This document shows positions 33,823 through 44,327 of a DNA stretch of 48,656 nt, one piece after another. The first letter of the stretch is position 1, and each line of letters opens with the position of its first letter. Below the pieces are notes generated by a model that had not been told where the DNA came from, made no database searches, and saw nothing but the letters and a program-made list of their open reading frames with translations. Both the position numbers and the translations under genes were made by a program. Source of the stretch: Thioalkalivibrio sp. (lineage in GTDB: Bacteria; Pseudomonadota; Gammaproteobacteria; Ectothiorhodospirales; Ectothiorhodospiraceae); the NCBI GenBank assembly GCA_007116035.1, contig SKJG01000059.1, positions 1 through 48,656 of the forward strand, written 5' to 3'.

Positions 33823-36000
33823 ATGCCCGCGACCCACGACCGGGCGCATGGAGGCCGCGTGCCCCGCAAAGCCAAGACCCGTCCTCCCGACAACCCAGCC
33901 GTATTGCCCGGTGAGCCCTATCCTCTGGGTGCCAGCTTCGATGGCAAGGGCACCAACTTCTCACTGTTCTCCGAGGTGGCGGAACGTGTGGAACTCTGTC
34001 TCTTCGACGCCGAGGGCAGACAGACCGCATCCCACGACCTCACCGAGGTTACCGCCCTTTGCTGGCACGGCTACCTCCCTGACGTCGGTCCGGGCCAGCG
34101 CTACGGATACCGGGTGCACGGCCCCTGGGCTCCCGAGCACGGGCACCGCTGTAACCCCGCGAAGCTTCTGCTCGATCCCTATGCGAAAGCGGTGGACGGC
34201 GCCGTTGAATGGGATGAAGCCGTCTTCCCCCATCATTTCGATGATCCCGCTGGATCCTTCAACGACGCGGACAGCGCTCCCTTCGTGCCCAAATCAGTGG
34301 TCATCGACCCCGACTTCGACTGGGAAGACGACCGCCCTCCCCTAACCCCGTGGCACGAAACGGTGATCTACGAGACGCACGTCAAGGGTCTTACCGCGCG
34401 TCACCCCGCGATTCCGGAACATCTGCGCGGCACTTACGCCGGCCTCGCCCATCCCGAAGCGATCGGCTTCCTGACCGATCTCGGTGTCACCGCCGTCGAA
34501 CTGATGCCGGTCCACCAGTTCATCCACTACCAGTTTCTCGAAGAGCGTGGTCTGCGCAACTACTGGGGCTACAGCAGCATCGCCTACCTGGCCCCCCACA
34601 ACGGGTACGCGGCCGAAGGCTCCGACGGCGCCCAGGTGCGGGAATTCAAGGCCATGGTCAAGGCCCTGCACCGGGCTGGACTCGAGGTCATCCTGGACGT
34701 CGTCTACAACCACACCAGCGAGGGTAACCATCTGGGCCCCATGCTGAGCCTCAAGGGAATCGACAACAATGCCTATTACCGCACGGTCAACGATGACCCG
34801 CGCCATTACATGGACTACACGGGCACCGGCAACAGCCTGAACATGCGCCATCCCCACGTGCTGCAGTTGATCATGGATTCGCTGCGCTATTGGGTTCTGG
34901 AGATGCGCGTGGATGGCTTTCGCTTCGATCTGGCGTCCACGCTGGCCCGCGAACTCCACGAGGTCGACCGGCTCTCGGCGTTCTTCGACATCATTCAGCA
35001 GGATCCGGTCATCAGCCAGGTGAAACTGATTGCAGAACCCTGGGATATCGGAGAAGGTGGCTACCAGGTCGGCAACTTTCCACCGCTGTGGTCGGAGTGG
35101 AACGGCAAGTACCGGGATACCGTTCGTGATTTCTGGCGCGGCGAGGACCAGACACTCGGGGAATTCGCCTACCGGCTCACCGGCAGCTCCGATCTCTACG
35201 AATCCTCCTCGCGCCGGCCGCACGCAAGCATCAATTTCGTCACCGCCCATGACGGCTTCACCCTGCGCGACCTCGTCTCCTACAACGAGAAGCACAACGA
35301 GGCCAACGGTGAGGACAACCGCGACGGTGAGAGCCACAACCGTTCCTGGAACTGCGGCGCCGAGGGGCCGACCGACGACCCGGAGATCAACGCGCTGCGG
35401 CAACGCCAGCAGCGCAATTTCCTGGTGACGCTGATGCTGTCACAGGGCGTTCCCATGCTACTCGGCGGAGACGAAATCGGCCGCACGCAGAAGGGCAACA
35501 ACAACGTCTACTGCCAGGACAACGAAATCTCCTGGTACGACTGGGAAAACGTCGACGAGGATCTCCTGGCATTCACCCGCCGCCTGATCCGATTGCGTCT
35601 GGCCCACCCCGTGTTCCGGCGGCGGCGCTGGTTCCAGGGCCGTGCGATCCATGGGGATGAGATCAAGGACATCGCCTGGTTCACTCCCGACGGCGCACAG
35701 ATGGCGGAAGAACACTGGGGCGAGGGCTATGCCAAGTCGCTTGGGGTCTTCATCAACGGACGCTCGATCACCACCCCCGATCCCGAAGGCGAGCGCGTCA
35801 TCGACGACGGGTTCTACCTCATTTTCAACGCCCATCACGAAGCGCTCGACGCCTCGCTTCCCGGGCCGGAGTGGGCGGAGCAATGGATCCTGGAACTCGA
35901 TACGAATTCCGGCTGGGTCGATGCCGAGGAGAAAATGCAGGCGGGCAGCACCCTGCGCGTCGAGGCCCGTTCCATCGTGGTACTCCGCTGTGCCTGCTGA
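33823..36000 (+). CDS. glgX: Glycogen debranching enzyme GlgX/TreX
   Basis: A 725-residue alpha-1,6-glucosidase of family GH13 that trims branches from glycogen. [19 protein letters not shown] is the CBM48-type start, followed by [31 protein letters not shown]13 catalytic motifs are [10 protein letters not shown] (nucleophile Asp), AEPWDIG (acid Glu) and [25 protein letters not shown]. It is followed by treY and treZ, so it would act as TreX in the TreX-TreY-TreZ trehalose route. ATG at 33823 has no clear ribosome site; GTG at 33859 is preceded by GGAGG with four bases of spacing and is a real alternative start. Confidence 0.94.
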   Translation: MPATHDRAHGGRVPRKAKTRPPDNPAVLPGEPYPLGASFDGKGTNFSLFSEVAERVELCLFDAEGRQTASHDLTEVTALCWHGYLPDVGPGQRYGYRVHGPWAPEHGHRCNPAKLLLDPYAKAVDGAVEWDEAVFPHHFDDPAGSFNDADSAPFVPKSVVIDPDFDWEDDRPPLTPWHETVIYETHVKGLTARHPAIPEHLRGTYAGLAHPEAIGFLTDLGVTAVELMPVHQFIHYQFLEERGLRNYWGYSSIAYLAPHNGYAAEGSDGAQVREFKAMVKALHRAGLEVILDVVYNHTSEGNHLGPMLSLKGIDNNAYYRTVNDDPRHYMDYTGTGNSLNMRHPHVLQLIMDSLRYWVLEMRVDGFRFDLASTLARELHEVDRLSAFFDIIQQDPVISQVKLIAEPWDIGEGGYQVGNFPPLWSEWNGKYRDTVRDFWRGEDQTLGEFAYRLTGSSDLYESSSRRPHASINFVTAHDGFTLRDLVSYNEKHNEANGEDNRDGESHNRSWNCGAEGPTDDPEINALRQRQQRNFLVTLMLSQGVPMLLGGDEIGRTQKGNNNVYCQDNEISWYDWENVDEDLLAFTRRLIRLRLAHPVFRRRRWFQGRAIHGDEIKDIAWFTPDGAQMAEEHWGEGYAKSLGVFINGRSITTPDPEGERVIDDGFYLIFNAHHEALDASLPGPEWAEQWILELDTNSGWVDAEEKMQAGSTLRVEARSIVVLRCAC

Positions 36001-38647
36001 ACCGTTGGCCACCTACCGGCTGCAACTCCACCCCGGCTTCACGCTGGACGACGCATCCGCCGTCGTCCCCTATCTTGCGCAACTCGGCATCAGCCACGTC
36101 TACCTCTCCCCGTTCCTGCAGGCGGCGCAGGGGAGCACCCATGGCTACGATGTGGTCGATCCCTCCCGCGTGAACCGGGAACTGGGTGGAGAAGCCGCGC
36201 GCCAGCGACTTTCTGCTGCGCTGGACAGCGCCGGGATGGGCCAGGTGCTGGACATCGTGCCCAATCACATGGCGATTGCCGGAGACCAGAATCCCTGGTG
36301 GTGGGACGTCCTGGAGAACGGCCCCTCCAGCCGCTATGCACTCTACTTCGACGTCGACTGGGAATCGTCGGAGGAGCGCTGGCCGAACAAGGTCCTGCTG
36401 CCGGTGCTGGGCGACCACTACGGTCGGGTGCTTGAAGCAGGCGACCTGCAACTCCGTTTTGACGAGGGTCTGTTCACCCTGCACTATCACGAACACCGTT
36501 TCCCCGTCGACCCTTCCTCGCTCGGTGCCCTGCTGCAACGCGTTTACCGCCGCAGCGGCCTGGAACTGCTCGGTTTCCTGGCGGAGTCCTGCGCACGCCT
36601 GCCGCGCCCCCAGGTCACCGCACTTGAATTGATGGAAAGACGGCAACGCGATCAGCAGGTGATCCGCCGGCTCCTGGATGAATCCTGCCGGAAGGATGCC
36701 GAGGCCCTCGGCGCGGTCGAGAGTGAACTGGACTGGATCAACGGCGACGTCGATGCCTTGGATGAACTGATCGACAGGCAGAACTACCGGCTCGCCTGGT
36801 GGAAGACCGCCGCCCAGGATCTCGGCTATCGAAGGTTTTTCGATATCAATGACCTGGCCGGATTACGTGTGGAGCGACGCGAGGTTTTCGAGGCCATCCA
36901 CGCCCTGCCGATCCGCTGGGTCCGGGACGGAACGGTACAAGGCCTGCGCGTCGATCACCCCGATGGGCTGCGCGACCCGGCCGAGTATTTCCGTCGCCTG
37001 CGTGAGGCCTGCCCCGACGCCTGGATCGTCGCCGAGAAGATCCTCGAAACGGGCGAGCAGCTGCGGGAAGACTGGTCCATTGCGGGCAGCACGGGTTATG
37101 AGTTTTTGAACCGCTTGCAGGGAGTCTTCATCGACCCCTCCGGCGAGTTGCCGTTGACCTGGCTTTACGAAGAGATCTCGGGCGAATCCGCGAATTTTCA
37201 TGCCTTGGTTCTCGAGAGCAAGCACCAGGTGCTTCGCGAACTGCTGGGCAGCGAAGTGCAACGACTGGCCTCGCTGTTCGTCACGATCTGCGAACGGCAC
37301 CGTCGGCACCGCGACTACACGCGCGAACAGCTCTACCAGGCACTGCTGGAGGTCGCGACGTGTTTCCCCGTGTACCGGACCTACGTTGCGAATGGCAGCG
37401 ACGTTACCAAGGCCGACACGGACTATGTCTCCACGGCCATCGATCAGGCCCGGAGCCAATCGCAGCAGTTGGATGACGAGTTGCTGGAGTTCCTGCAGGC
37501 ACTCCTGCTACTGCGTGTGGAAGGGGACCTGGAGACGGAATTCGCGCTGCGCTTTCAGCAACTGACCGGCCCGGCCATGGCCAAGGGCGTGGAGGATACC
37601 GCTTTTTATCGCTTTCATCGCCTTGCCGCACTGAATGAGGTCGGGGGCGATCCTGAACGCTTCGGGATGTCTGTGGACGACTTTCACCAGGCCTGCCTGG
37701 ACTCCCTCGGTCGGCACCCCACGGCGATGCTCGCGAGCTCCACCCACGACACCAAGCGCAGTGAGGATGTGCGGGCACGCCTGCTGCTGCTGTCCGAAAT
37801 TCCCCAACGCTGGGGCCGGGCCGTGCGGGACTGGATTCACCACAATGCGCGCCACCGCTCGGGCGACTGGCCCGATCCTGCGACCGAGTACCTGCTGTAC
37901 CAGACGCTGGTGGGGGCCTGGCCGATCGCGACCGAGCGCGTGACCGCGTACCTGGAAAAAGCGCTGCGCGAGGCCAAGCGCCACACCAGCTGGACGCAAC
38001 CCAACTCCGAGTACGAACAGGCGGTTCAGGAGTTCGCGACGAACCTGCTCAGCGATGAAGAATTCCGGGAGAAGATGGACGCCTTCGTGACGCCGCTGGT
38101 CTCCGCCGGTCGCATCAACAGCCTCGCGCAGACCCTGATCAAGTGCACAGCACCGGGTGTACCCGACATCTATCAGGGGACGGAACTCTGGGATCTGAGT
38201 CTCGTGGACCCGGACAATCGCAGGCCGGTGGATTTCGAACGGCGGCACCACCTGCTCTCCGTACTCGATACGCTCTCGCCCGCTCAGATCCTGGCGCGCG
38301 CGGACGAGGGACTCCCGAAGTTATGGGTCCTCCGCGAAGCACTGGCCCTGCGCCGCAAGCGGCGGGAGGCATTCGGTCCCGAAGGCGCCTACGAGCCGAT
38401 CGCCCCGCACGGGGAAAAAGCCGCACATGCGGTGGCCTACCTGCGTGGTGGCAGCGTGCTGGTCCTGGTACCCCGGCTGGTCCTGGGACTGGACGATGAC
38501 TGGAAGGATACCGTGCTGCCGATCCCACCGGGGCGGTGGAACAACCGCCTCTCCGGCGCGTTGCTGGAGGGTGGAGACCGGTCGGTCGCCGAAATCCTTG
38601 CGCCGTTTCCCTTGGCGCTGTTGGAAAAAGTGGAGGAGACACCGTGA
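35990..38647 (+). CDS. treY: Maltooligosyl trehalose synthase TreY
   Basis: An 885-residue GH13 enzyme that isomerises the reducing end of a malto-oligosaccharide to a trehalosyl unit. [18 protein letters not shown] is the family start, followed by [22 protein letters not shown] and [10 protein letters not shown]. The catalytic nucleophile region is [12 protein letters not shown], and the acid Glu lies in WIVAEKILE. The C-terminal part has [31 protein letters not shown]. The GTG at 35990 lies 11 bases inside the end of glgX; a TTG at 36003 is possible. The stop overlaps treZ (GTGA), so translation is coupled. Confidence 0.95.
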   Translation: MPAEPLATYRLQLHPGFTLDDASAVVPYLAQLGISHVYLSPFLQAAQGSTHGYDVVDPSRVNRELGGEAARQRLSAALDSAGMGQVLDIVPNHMAIAGDQNPWWWDVLENGPSSRYALYFDVDWESSEERWPNKVLLPVLGDHYGRVLEAGDLQLRFDEGLFTLHYHEHRFPVDPSSLGALLQRVYRRSGLELLGFLAESCARLPRPQVTALELMERRQRDQQVIRRLLDESCRKDAEALGAVESELDWINGDVDALDELIDRQNYRLAWWKTAAQDLGYRRFFDINDLAGLRVERREVFEAIHALPIRWVRDGTVQGLRVDHPDGLRDPAEYFRRLREACPDAWIVAEKILETGEQLREDWSIAGSTGYEFLNRLQGVFIDPSGELPLTWLYEEISGESANFHALVLESKHQVLRELLGSEVQRLASLFVTICERHRRHRDYTREQLYQALLEVATCFPVYRTYVANGSDVTKADTDYVSTAIDQARSQSQQLDDELLEFLQALLLLRVEGDLETEFALRFQQLTGPAMAKGVEDTAFYRFHRLAALNEVGGDPERFGMSVDDFHQACLDSLGRHPTAMLASSTHDTKRSEDVRARLLLLSEIPQRWGRAVRDWIHHNARHRSGDWPDPATEYLLYQTLVGAWPIATERVTAYLEKALREAKRHTSWTQPNSEYEQAVQEFATNLLSDEEFREKMDAFVTPLVSAGRINSLAQTLIKCTAPGVPDIYQGTELWDLSLVDPDNRRPVDFERRHHLLSVLDTLSPAQILARADEGLPKLWVLREALALRRKRREAFGPEGAYEPIAPHGEKAAHAVAYLRGGSVLVLVPRLVLGLDDDWKDTVLPIPPGRWNNRLSGALLEGGDRSVAEILAPFPLALLEKVEETP

Positions 38648-40383
38648 CCCTGCTGAAGGTCTGGGCGCCAAAAGCCGAGAAGGTCGTACTGGAATGCGCC
38701 GGATCCCAAACGCCGATGCTGCGCCGGGAGGACGACTGGTGGACGGTCGAAACCGGTTCCCTGGCGCATGGCGTGGACTACGCGTTTCACGTCGACGGCG
38801 AGGGGCCCTTCCCCGATCCGCGTTCGCCATGGCAACCCCTGGGGGTGCACGGAGCCTCCCGCTGGGTAGAACACGACTCCTTCGAATGGAGCGATGCGGG
38901 CTGGCGCGCGCCGCCCCTTGCCGCGGCTGTGATCGCCGAGATTCATGTCGGCACCTTCACTGCCGAGGGCAGCTTCGACGCGGTGATCGACAAGCTGGAC
39001 CACCTGGTCGATCTGGGCATCACGCACCTGGAACTGATGCCCGTGCAGGAATTTCCCGGGGAGCGGGGCTGGGGTTACGACGGCGTCGACCTGTTCGCAC
39101 CCCACCACGCGTACGGGGGGCCGGATGCGCTGAAGCGACTCGTCGATGCCTGCCACCACCGCGGGTTGGCCGTACTGCTCGACGTGGTCTACAACCATCT
39201 CGGCCCCGACGGCAACTACCTCGGCCGTTTCGGCCCCTATTTCACGGACGCCTACAGCACGCCCTGGGGCGACGCGGTCAACCTCGACCGCGCCCACAGC
39301 AACGAGGTTCGTCGTTTTTTCATCGACAATGCCCTGATGTGGCTGCGGGATTATCATTTCGACGGGCTTCGCATCGATGCGGTCCATGCCATCGTCGATA
39401 CCTCGGCAGTGCATTTCCTCGAGGCGCTGTCCGACGAGGTGCGAAGGCTCGAAGCTCGTACCGGGCGACCCCTGGTGCTGATCGCCGAGAGTGACCTGAA
39501 CGATCCGCGGCTGGTACGCCCGGTCGAGGTCGGTGGCTACGGCCTGGACGCACAGTGGAACGAGGACTTCCACCACGCCCTGCATGCCGCCCTGACCGGC
39601 GAATCCGATGGCTACTACGCAGACTTCGGCCGCCTGGAACATCTCGCGAGGGTCCTGATGCGCGGATTCGCATACGGCGGAACCTACTCTTGCTACCGGC
39701 AGCGTACCCATGGCCGTCCGGCGACCGGGTTGACCGGCCGGCGCTTTGTCGCCTGCCTGCAAAATCACGACCAGATCGGCAATCGCGCCACCGGCGAGCG
39801 AAGCAGCCACCTCCTCTCTCAGGGGCTGCTCAAACTCGGCGCAGCGCTCGTTCTGACCTCTCCGTTCGTACCCCTGTTGTTCCAAGGCGAGGAATGGGGC
39901 GCGCGGAGCCCGTTCCTGTATTTCACCGACCACCACGATCCGGAACTGGCGGCGGCTGTGCGCGAAGGCCGTCGGGAGGAATTCGCCGCCTTCGGCTGGG
40001 ATCCCGAGCGCATTCCCGATCCCCAGTCCCAGGAAACCTACGAGCGCTCCCGGCTCGACTGGGATGAACGCTTGCAGGAACCGCATGCGGAAATCCTGGA
40101 TTGGCACCGTGCACTCATCGGTTTGCGCCGCAGCCACCCCGCCTTCGCCGACGACCGTCTTGAGCAGGTCAACGTCCGGTTTGACGAACAGCGTCGCTGG
40201 CTGATCCTGGTTCGCCCTGAAGTGACCATCGCCTGCAACCTTCACCCTGAGCCGCAATCGGTGGAGTGCCCTGAGGCCCGCTGGCAGCACCTGCTGTTGC
40301 GGTCCAGCCCCGGCATCGACTGGCAGGGCGACACCCTCGTACTTCCCGCCGAATCGGTCGCCGTACTGGGCGTCGGCCGCTAG
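38644..40383 (+). CDS. treZ: Maltooligosyl trehalose trehalohydrolase TreZ
   Basis: A 579-residue GH13 enzyme that releases free trehalose from the TreY product. The N-terminal CBM48-type region is [41 protein letters not shown] is a TreZ signature, and GWGYDGVDLFAPHHAYGGPDALKRLVDACH follows. The catalytic motifs are FDGLRIDAVHAI (nucleophile Asp), LIAESDLNDPR (acid Glu) and CLQNHDQIGNRATG. GGAGG six bases before GTG 38644 fixes the start, which overlaps the treY stop by four bases. Last gene of the trehalose unit; an A+T-rich gap and a hairpin follow. Confidence 0.95.
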   Translation: MTLLKVWAPKAEKVVLECAGSQTPMLRREDDWWTVETGSLAHGVDYAFHVDGEGPFPDPRSPWQPLGVHGASRWVEHDSFEWSDAGWRAPPLAAAVIAEIHVGTFTAEGSFDAVIDKLDHLVDLGITHLELMPVQEFPGERGWGYDGVDLFAPHHAYGGPDALKRLVDACHHRGLAVLLDVVYNHLGPDGNYLGRFGPYFTDAYSTPWGDAVNLDRAHSNEVRRFFIDNALMWLRDYHFDGLRIDAVHAIVDTSAVHFLEALSDEVRRLEARTGRPLVLIAESDLNDPRLVRPVEVGGYGLDAQWNEDFHHALHAALTGESDGYYADFGRLEHLARVLMRGFAYGGTYSCYRQRTHGRPATGLTGRRFVACLQNHDQIGNRATGERSSHLLSQGLLKLGAALVLTSPFVPLLFQGEEWGARSPFLYFTDHHDPELAAAVREGRREEFAAFGWDPERIPDPQSQETYERSRLDWDERLQEPHAEILDWHRALIGLRRSHPAFADDRLEQVNVRFDEQRRWLILVRPEVTIACNLHPEPQSVECPEARWQHLLLRSSPGIDWQGDTLVLPAESVAVLGVGR

Positions 40384-40481
40384 CCCATGACCATGTCTAC
40401 GTAATATCTATCAATAGGTTAGAGATGCTTTCTATCTTTAAATGAAAGCACTGACAACCGGGGTCCCACGGCTGTGCGGAC

Positions 40482-40500
40482 CACCCCGCCTTCCGGGGTG
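40482..40500. terminator. CACCCCG/CGGGGTG hairpin between convergent genes
   Basis: CACCCCG, CCTTC, CGGGGTG forms a seven-pair stem between the end of treZ and the stop of the minus-strand coiled-coil gene. A bidirectional termination role is plausible. There is no T-run, so the mechanism is not clear. Confidence 0.4.
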
Positions 40501-40523
40501 AATCCGCCCACCGCGTCATCCGT

Positions 40524-40811
40524 TTATCTGAAGCGATCCGAAGCGTCCCGAAACGCCTTCGTCATGTCATCCCATGCCGATTCCATCCCTTCACGCAACC
40601 GCTTCCAGGAGTCTCCACTCGCCTCCTGCAGTTCACGAAGCCGTTCCTCGGCCTCATTGCGCTGCTCACGCAGTTCTTCCATCTGCTTGTCGTATTTCAC
40701 CCGCATGTCGGCTTCCGCCTCCTTGGACTTCGCCTCCAGCTTGGCAAGATCCGCGTTCCACTCTTCGATTTTTGCCTGCATCTTTTTCACATACGCATCG
40801 CGATCACTCAT
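40524..40811 (-). CDS. Small coiled-coil protein
   Basis: A 95-residue, highly charged protein without signal peptide or membrane segment. Residues 5-70 form heptad-like helices (KKMQAKIEEWNADLAKLEAK, then AEADMRVKYDKQMEELREQR, then NEAEERLRELQEA), with a final amphipathic stretch ESAWDDMTKAFRDASDRF. Such proteins are widespread in gammaproteobacteria as 'coiled-coil domain-containing protein' without known function. GAGGAGA precedes the ATG. The gap upstream holds only a hairpin. Confidence 0.8.
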   Translation of the reverse strand: MSDRDAYVKKMQAKIEEWNADLAKLEAKSKEAEADMRVKYDKQMEELREQRNEAEERLRELQEASGDSWKRLREGMESAWDDMTKAFRDASDRFR

Positions 40812-41137
40812 TGTCGTCTCCTCTTTATCGCGGGGAAACCAGACCGTCGCAGCTGCGACGACCGATTAGGCATAGACCTGTCGCGGCGGATCCGCATAGG
40901 CCGGCATGCCGAGCCCGGCCCTGCGGATCGGCTTCGATGCTTTATGTATAGAGGCCCACACCGAAATCTTCAAAGCCTTTCGTGTTCCTGATTGCCCGGA
41001 GGAGGCGAGCCCTCTCGCCGATCTGGGGCCGGAAAACCCATCGGCCAGCGGCTGGCCTCCTACATCCATCCGCGCCCTTTCAACCAACACGCATCCGACC
41101 ACGGGCGGCCTGCACTCGGGCTGCTGATCGGAGCGCA
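40812..41137. other. 326-bp gap with a GC-rich hairpin
   Basis: No convincing gene is seen. A long hairpin at 40888-40930 pairs GGATCCGCATAGGCCGG with CCCGGCCCTGCGGATCGG with few mismatches. It lies downstream of the minus-strand GNAT gene and upstream of the coiled-coil gene, so it may be a terminator-like structure or an RNA-stability element. Short open frames across the gap lack features of real proteins. Confidence 0.5.
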
Positions 41138-41641
41138 TCATTTCGACTCAGGAAGCATTTTCTGCAGGATCACCAGATCGATCCAGCGACCGAACTTCCA
41201 CCCGGCCTGCGGAATCGTGCCGACCGTGGCAAACCCGAGATTCCGGTGGAATTTCAGGGCGACGCTGTTCTCGCCCGTCACACAGGCGATCAGGGAATGC
41301 ACGCCCCGCGCCCGCGCCTCGTGCTCGACGGCCTGCATCAGGAGCTCCCCCAGGCCATCCCCTCCAGCCTCCGGATCCAGAAAGATGGTGTGCTCCATCG
41401 TCCGGCCATAGCCATCGCCCTGGCGAAATGGCGCAAAACTGGCAAAGCCCGAAATGTGCCGCTCGTGCTCCACGACAACCCAGACATGGCCGGCAGCCTG
41501 ACGCTCCACGATCATGGCGGCGATGTCATCCACCGAGTAGACCCGGTGATCGAACGTGAACGCACTGTCGCGGATCTGAGGATTCCAGATGGCCGCGATC
41601 GCAGCCGCATCCCCGCCGTTCGCATAGCGGATCGTCGCCAT
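41138..41641 (-). CDS. GNAT-family N-acetyltransferase
   Basis: A 167-residue acetyl-CoA-dependent transferase. TIRYANGGDAAAIAAIWNPQIRDSAFTFD (in parts) resembles the start of phosphinothricin acetyltransferase-like enzymes. The acetyl-CoA motif region is GDGLGELLMQAVEHEARARGVHSLIACVTGENSVALKFHRNLGF (in parts). The motif normally reads Q/RxxGxG/A; here it reads DPEAGGDGLGELL, so the loop is slightly unusual. The substrate is not known. The DJ-1/PfpI gene stops seven bases upstream, so the two are probably co-transcribed, perhaps as a detoxification pair. Confidence 0.85.
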   Translation of the reverse strand: MATIRYANGGDAAAIAAIWNPQIRDSAFTFDHRVYSVDDIAAMIVERQAAGHVWVVVEHERHISGFASFAPFRQGDGYGRTMEHTIFLDPEAGGDGLGELLMQAVEHEARARGVHSLIACVTGENSVALKFHRNLGFATVGTIPQAGWKFGRWIDLVILQKMLPESK

Positions 41642-41648
41642 CGCCGGA

Positions 41649-42164
41649 TCAGCCCAACGCCGCGAGCAACGTGCGGCAGAAGGCGGGCAGATCGTCGGGG
41701 GTGCGGCTGCTGATCAGGTTGCCGTCGCGCACGACCTCCTCGTCACACCACTCGGCCCCCGCATTGACCATGTCATCGCGGATCGAGTGAAAGGACGTCG
41801 CCCGCTTTCCGCGCAGGATACCGGCCGACACCGCCATCCAACCACCGTGACAGATCCATGCCACCGGCTTGCCTTGCTCATGGATCGTCCGCACCAGATC
41901 GACCATCGCGCGGTGCCTGCGCATTTTGTCGGGTGCCATTCCGCCCGGGATGATCATCGCGTCGAAGTCGGCCGGATCGACATCATCGGCGCTGGCGTCC
42001 GCCGTCACCGTGTAACCCTTTGCACTGGCGTATCCGGGCTTGCCGGCGCCCACCACGGACACGCGCATCCCGGCTTCCAGCAAACGGAGGCGCGGGTAAT
42101 GCAGCTCAAGCTCCTGGTAATCGTCCTCCACCAGGATGGCGACGTGTTTGTCATCAAGGCTCAT
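41649..42164 (-). CDS. DJ-1/PfpI-family protein
   Basis: A 171-residue protein of the DJ-1/PfpI superfamily, close to the PfpI/YhbO group. The conserved nucleophile is Cys105 in WICHGGWM, with His106 beside it and Glu18 in DDYQELEL completing the usual pocket. DAMIIPGGMAPDKMRRH and DVVRDGNLISSRTPDDLPAF-like sequence match the group. Members act as glyoxalases, deglycases or stress proteins; the exact activity here is not known. The GNAT gene follows after seven bases. Confidence 0.92.
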   Translation of the reverse strand: MSLDDKHVAILVEDDYQELELHYPRLRLLEAGMRVSVVGAGKPGYASAKGYTVTADASADDVDPADFDAMIIPGGMAPDKMRRHRAMVDLVRTIHEQGKPVAWICHGGWMAVSAGILRGKRATSFHSIRDDMVNAGAEWCDEEVVRDGNLISSRTPDDLPAFCRTLLAALG

Positions 42165-42281
42165 GGCATCGTCTCCAAGAATTCGATTTCAGATGTACCC
42201 AATTCACGTCCCACTTGCGATCGCAGCGAGTCCAACGGGAAAGCATTCGGCCGACCACGCTGTGCAGAGGTCAGGAGGGGA

Positions 42282-44225
42282 TCAGGCCTTTTCCTGCCGC
42301 ACCTTTCCTTTCAGGATCTCCCGAATTTCCTCGACTTCGAGCGTTTCATGCTCCTCCAAGGCCTCCGCGAGCGTCTCCAGTGCATCGCGGTTTTCCTCCA
42401 GGGTCTCTCGCGCACGGCGTTCGATCGCAACGAGCAGCGTCCTGATCTCCTCGTCGATGGCGGTCGCAGTGGTCTCGCTGTGTTCCCGCTCCTGGCCTAG
42501 TTCCCGACCGAGGAAGACCTGTTGCTGACTCTGGGGAAAGGAAACCGGCCCAATCCGTTCACTCATCCCCCAGTGCGCGACCATTTTTCGCGCCAGGCGG
42601 GTCGCCTGCCGGAGATCGTTTTCCGCACCGCTGCTCACCTCATTGAAGATGATCGATTCCGCCAGCCGGCCGCCGAACATCACCGCAATCTTGTCGTGCA
42701 GATAGGCTTCGCTGAAGTTGTACCGATCCTCTTCCGGCACCTGGGCCGTCACGCCGAGGGCGCGTCCGCGCGGAACCACGGTCACCTTCTCGAGCGCATC
42801 GGCGTTGGGCAACAGATAAGCCAGTAACGCGTGCCCTGCCTCGTGGTAGGCGACGATATGGCGATCCTGATCCGACAGCCCCTGTTCCCGCGTCTCGCCC
42901 AGCATGATGCGGTCGCGGGCATCGGAAAAGCAGGCCGCGTCCACCCGTTCCAATCCACGGCGACCGGCAAACAGCGCGGCCTCGTTGGCCAGATTGCGCA
43001 GATCGGCACCGGAGAACCCGATGGTTCCGGCGGCGATGCGGTCGAGATCGACGTCATCCGCCAGCGGCATCGACTTGGTGTGTACTTTCAGGATGGCCCG
43101 CCGCGCCTCGCGATGGGGGTTCTCCAGGGTGATCTTGCGGTCGAATCGACCGGGCCGGAGCAACGCCTTGTCCAGTACGTCGGGTCGGTTGGTCGCGGCC
43201 AGCACCACCACGGACTCCTCTCCCTCGAAGCCATCCATCTCGGACAGGATCTGGTTCAGGGTCTGCTCCCGTTCGTCGTGACCACCCCCCATGCCGGCCC
43301 CACGGGAACGCCCGATCGCATCGAGTTCATCGATGAAGACCACTGAGGGGGCCTCCTCCTTGGCGCGTTTGAACATGTCGCGAACGCGGGAGGCCCCCAT
43401 ACCGACGAACATCTCGATGAATTCCGAACCGCTGATGCTGAAAAACGGCACATCTGCTTCGCCCGCCACCGCCCGTGCGAGCAGTGTCTTTCCGGTACCG
43501 GGCGGACCCATCATCAGGATACCGCGGGGGATGCGCGCACCGAGTTCCCGAAAGCGATCGGGGTCCTTCAGAAATTCCACCGTCTCCATGATCTCCTTCT
43601 TCGCATTCTCAGCCCCGGCGACGTCATCCATGCGCGTATCGCTGTCTTCGCTACGGATCCGCTTGGCGGTCGATTTGCCAAAACCGAATGCGCCCCCGCC
43701 CCCAGCCATCGTGCGCTGCTGCATGCGATACCAGACCCATACCAGCAGACCCAGCAACAGCAGAAAAGGCAACGCACGGATCAGCATCTGTTGCCACCAG
43801 GGCAGTTCGGCCGGTTCCGCGACGATCTCCACCTCAGACTCCTGTAGCTTCTGCAACAGGGATTCGCCGGCCAGCTCCGGGCGGACCGTCTCGAAGGACC
43901 CAGGCTCCTCGACGTCCAGCGCTTCGCGGCCGGCTTCCGTCAGGTTGCCCCTGACATCTTGCCCGCGCAGGACCACCTCGCGGACATGACCCTCCTCGAG
44001 CGCCCGCAGAAACTCGCTATAGGTCAGGACCGTATGCTGCGGCTGTTCCCGCTGCTCCATCAAATGAAATGCGAACAGAAGGGCGAGCGACAGCCAGACG
44101 AAGATCAGCCATTTCTCCCAGACACCGTCAGGCGCACCGCTCGAATCGCCGGTGCCTCTGTTCCACTCGAGTCCCGGCTTCTTCCTCGGTTCCTTGCCCG
44201 CGTCGCGCTTGCCTCCGTGTTTCAT
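42282..44225 (-). CDS. ftsH: FtsH-family ATP-dependent zinc metalloprotease (accessory type)
   Basis: A 647-residue membrane AAA protease. A polar N-terminal extension (residues 1-36) precedes the first membrane segment (about 38-56). A periplasmic domain and a second segment (about 146-167) follow. The AAA domain has Walker A GPPGTGKT (240-247), Walker B VVFIDE (295-300), and [21 protein letters not shown]. The protease site is HEAGH (461-465). The first segment lies close to the N-terminus in E. coli FtsH, so the extension and the Gly-rich linker ([12 protein letters not shown]) suggest an extra paralogue rather than the housekeeping copy. AGGAGG lies 13 bases before the ATG, which is long. 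ppsA lies upstream on the same strand. Confidence 0.94.
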   Translation of the reverse strand: MKHGGKRDAGKEPRKKPGLEWNRGTGDSSGAPDGVWEKWLIFVWLSLALLFAFHLMEQREQPQHTVLTYSEFLRALEEGHVREVVLRGQDVRGNLTEAGREALDVEEPGSFETVRPELAGESLLQKLQESEVEIVAEPAELPWWQQMLIRALPFLLLLGLLVWVWYRMQQRTMAGGGGAFGFGKSTAKRIRSEDSDTRMDDVAGAENAKKEIMETVEFLKDPDRFRELGARIPRGILMMGPPGTGKTLLARAVAGEADVPFFSISGSEFIEMFVGMGASRVRDMFKRAKEEAPSVVFIDELDAIGRSRGAGMGGGHDEREQTLNQILSEMDGFEGEESVVVLAATNRPDVLDKALLRPGRFDRKITLENPHREARRAILKVHTKSMPLADDVDLDRIAAGTIGFSGADLRNLANEAALFAGRRGLERVDAACFSDARDRIMLGETREQGLSDQDRHIVAYHEAGHALLAYLLPNADALEKVTVVPRGRALGVTAQVPEEDRYNFSEAYLHDKIAVMFGGRLAESIIFNEVSSGAENDLRQATRLARKMVAHWGMSERIGPVSFPQSQQQVFLGRELGQEREHSETTATAIDEEIRTLLVAIERRARETLEENRDALETLAEALEEHETLEVEEIREILKGKVRQEKA

Positions 44226-44327
44226 CGTGATGGCTCTACCTCCTCGTCGTGTTGCCAACATGATCCCTGTACGGACATGCCCCGTGCCGCAATGGATCCT
44301 GCACCGCCATTGCATGCAACGCCATGA

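Noticed and set aside
35642-35989. Longer N-terminus for TreY inside glgX
   Set aside because: The TreY family begins at [13 protein letters not shown]; upstream residues are a shadow of glgX.
40906-41127. 73-codon plus-strand frame in the gap before the GNAT gene
   Set aside because: No ribosome site and no recognisable motif; opposite a hairpin-bearing intergenic region.
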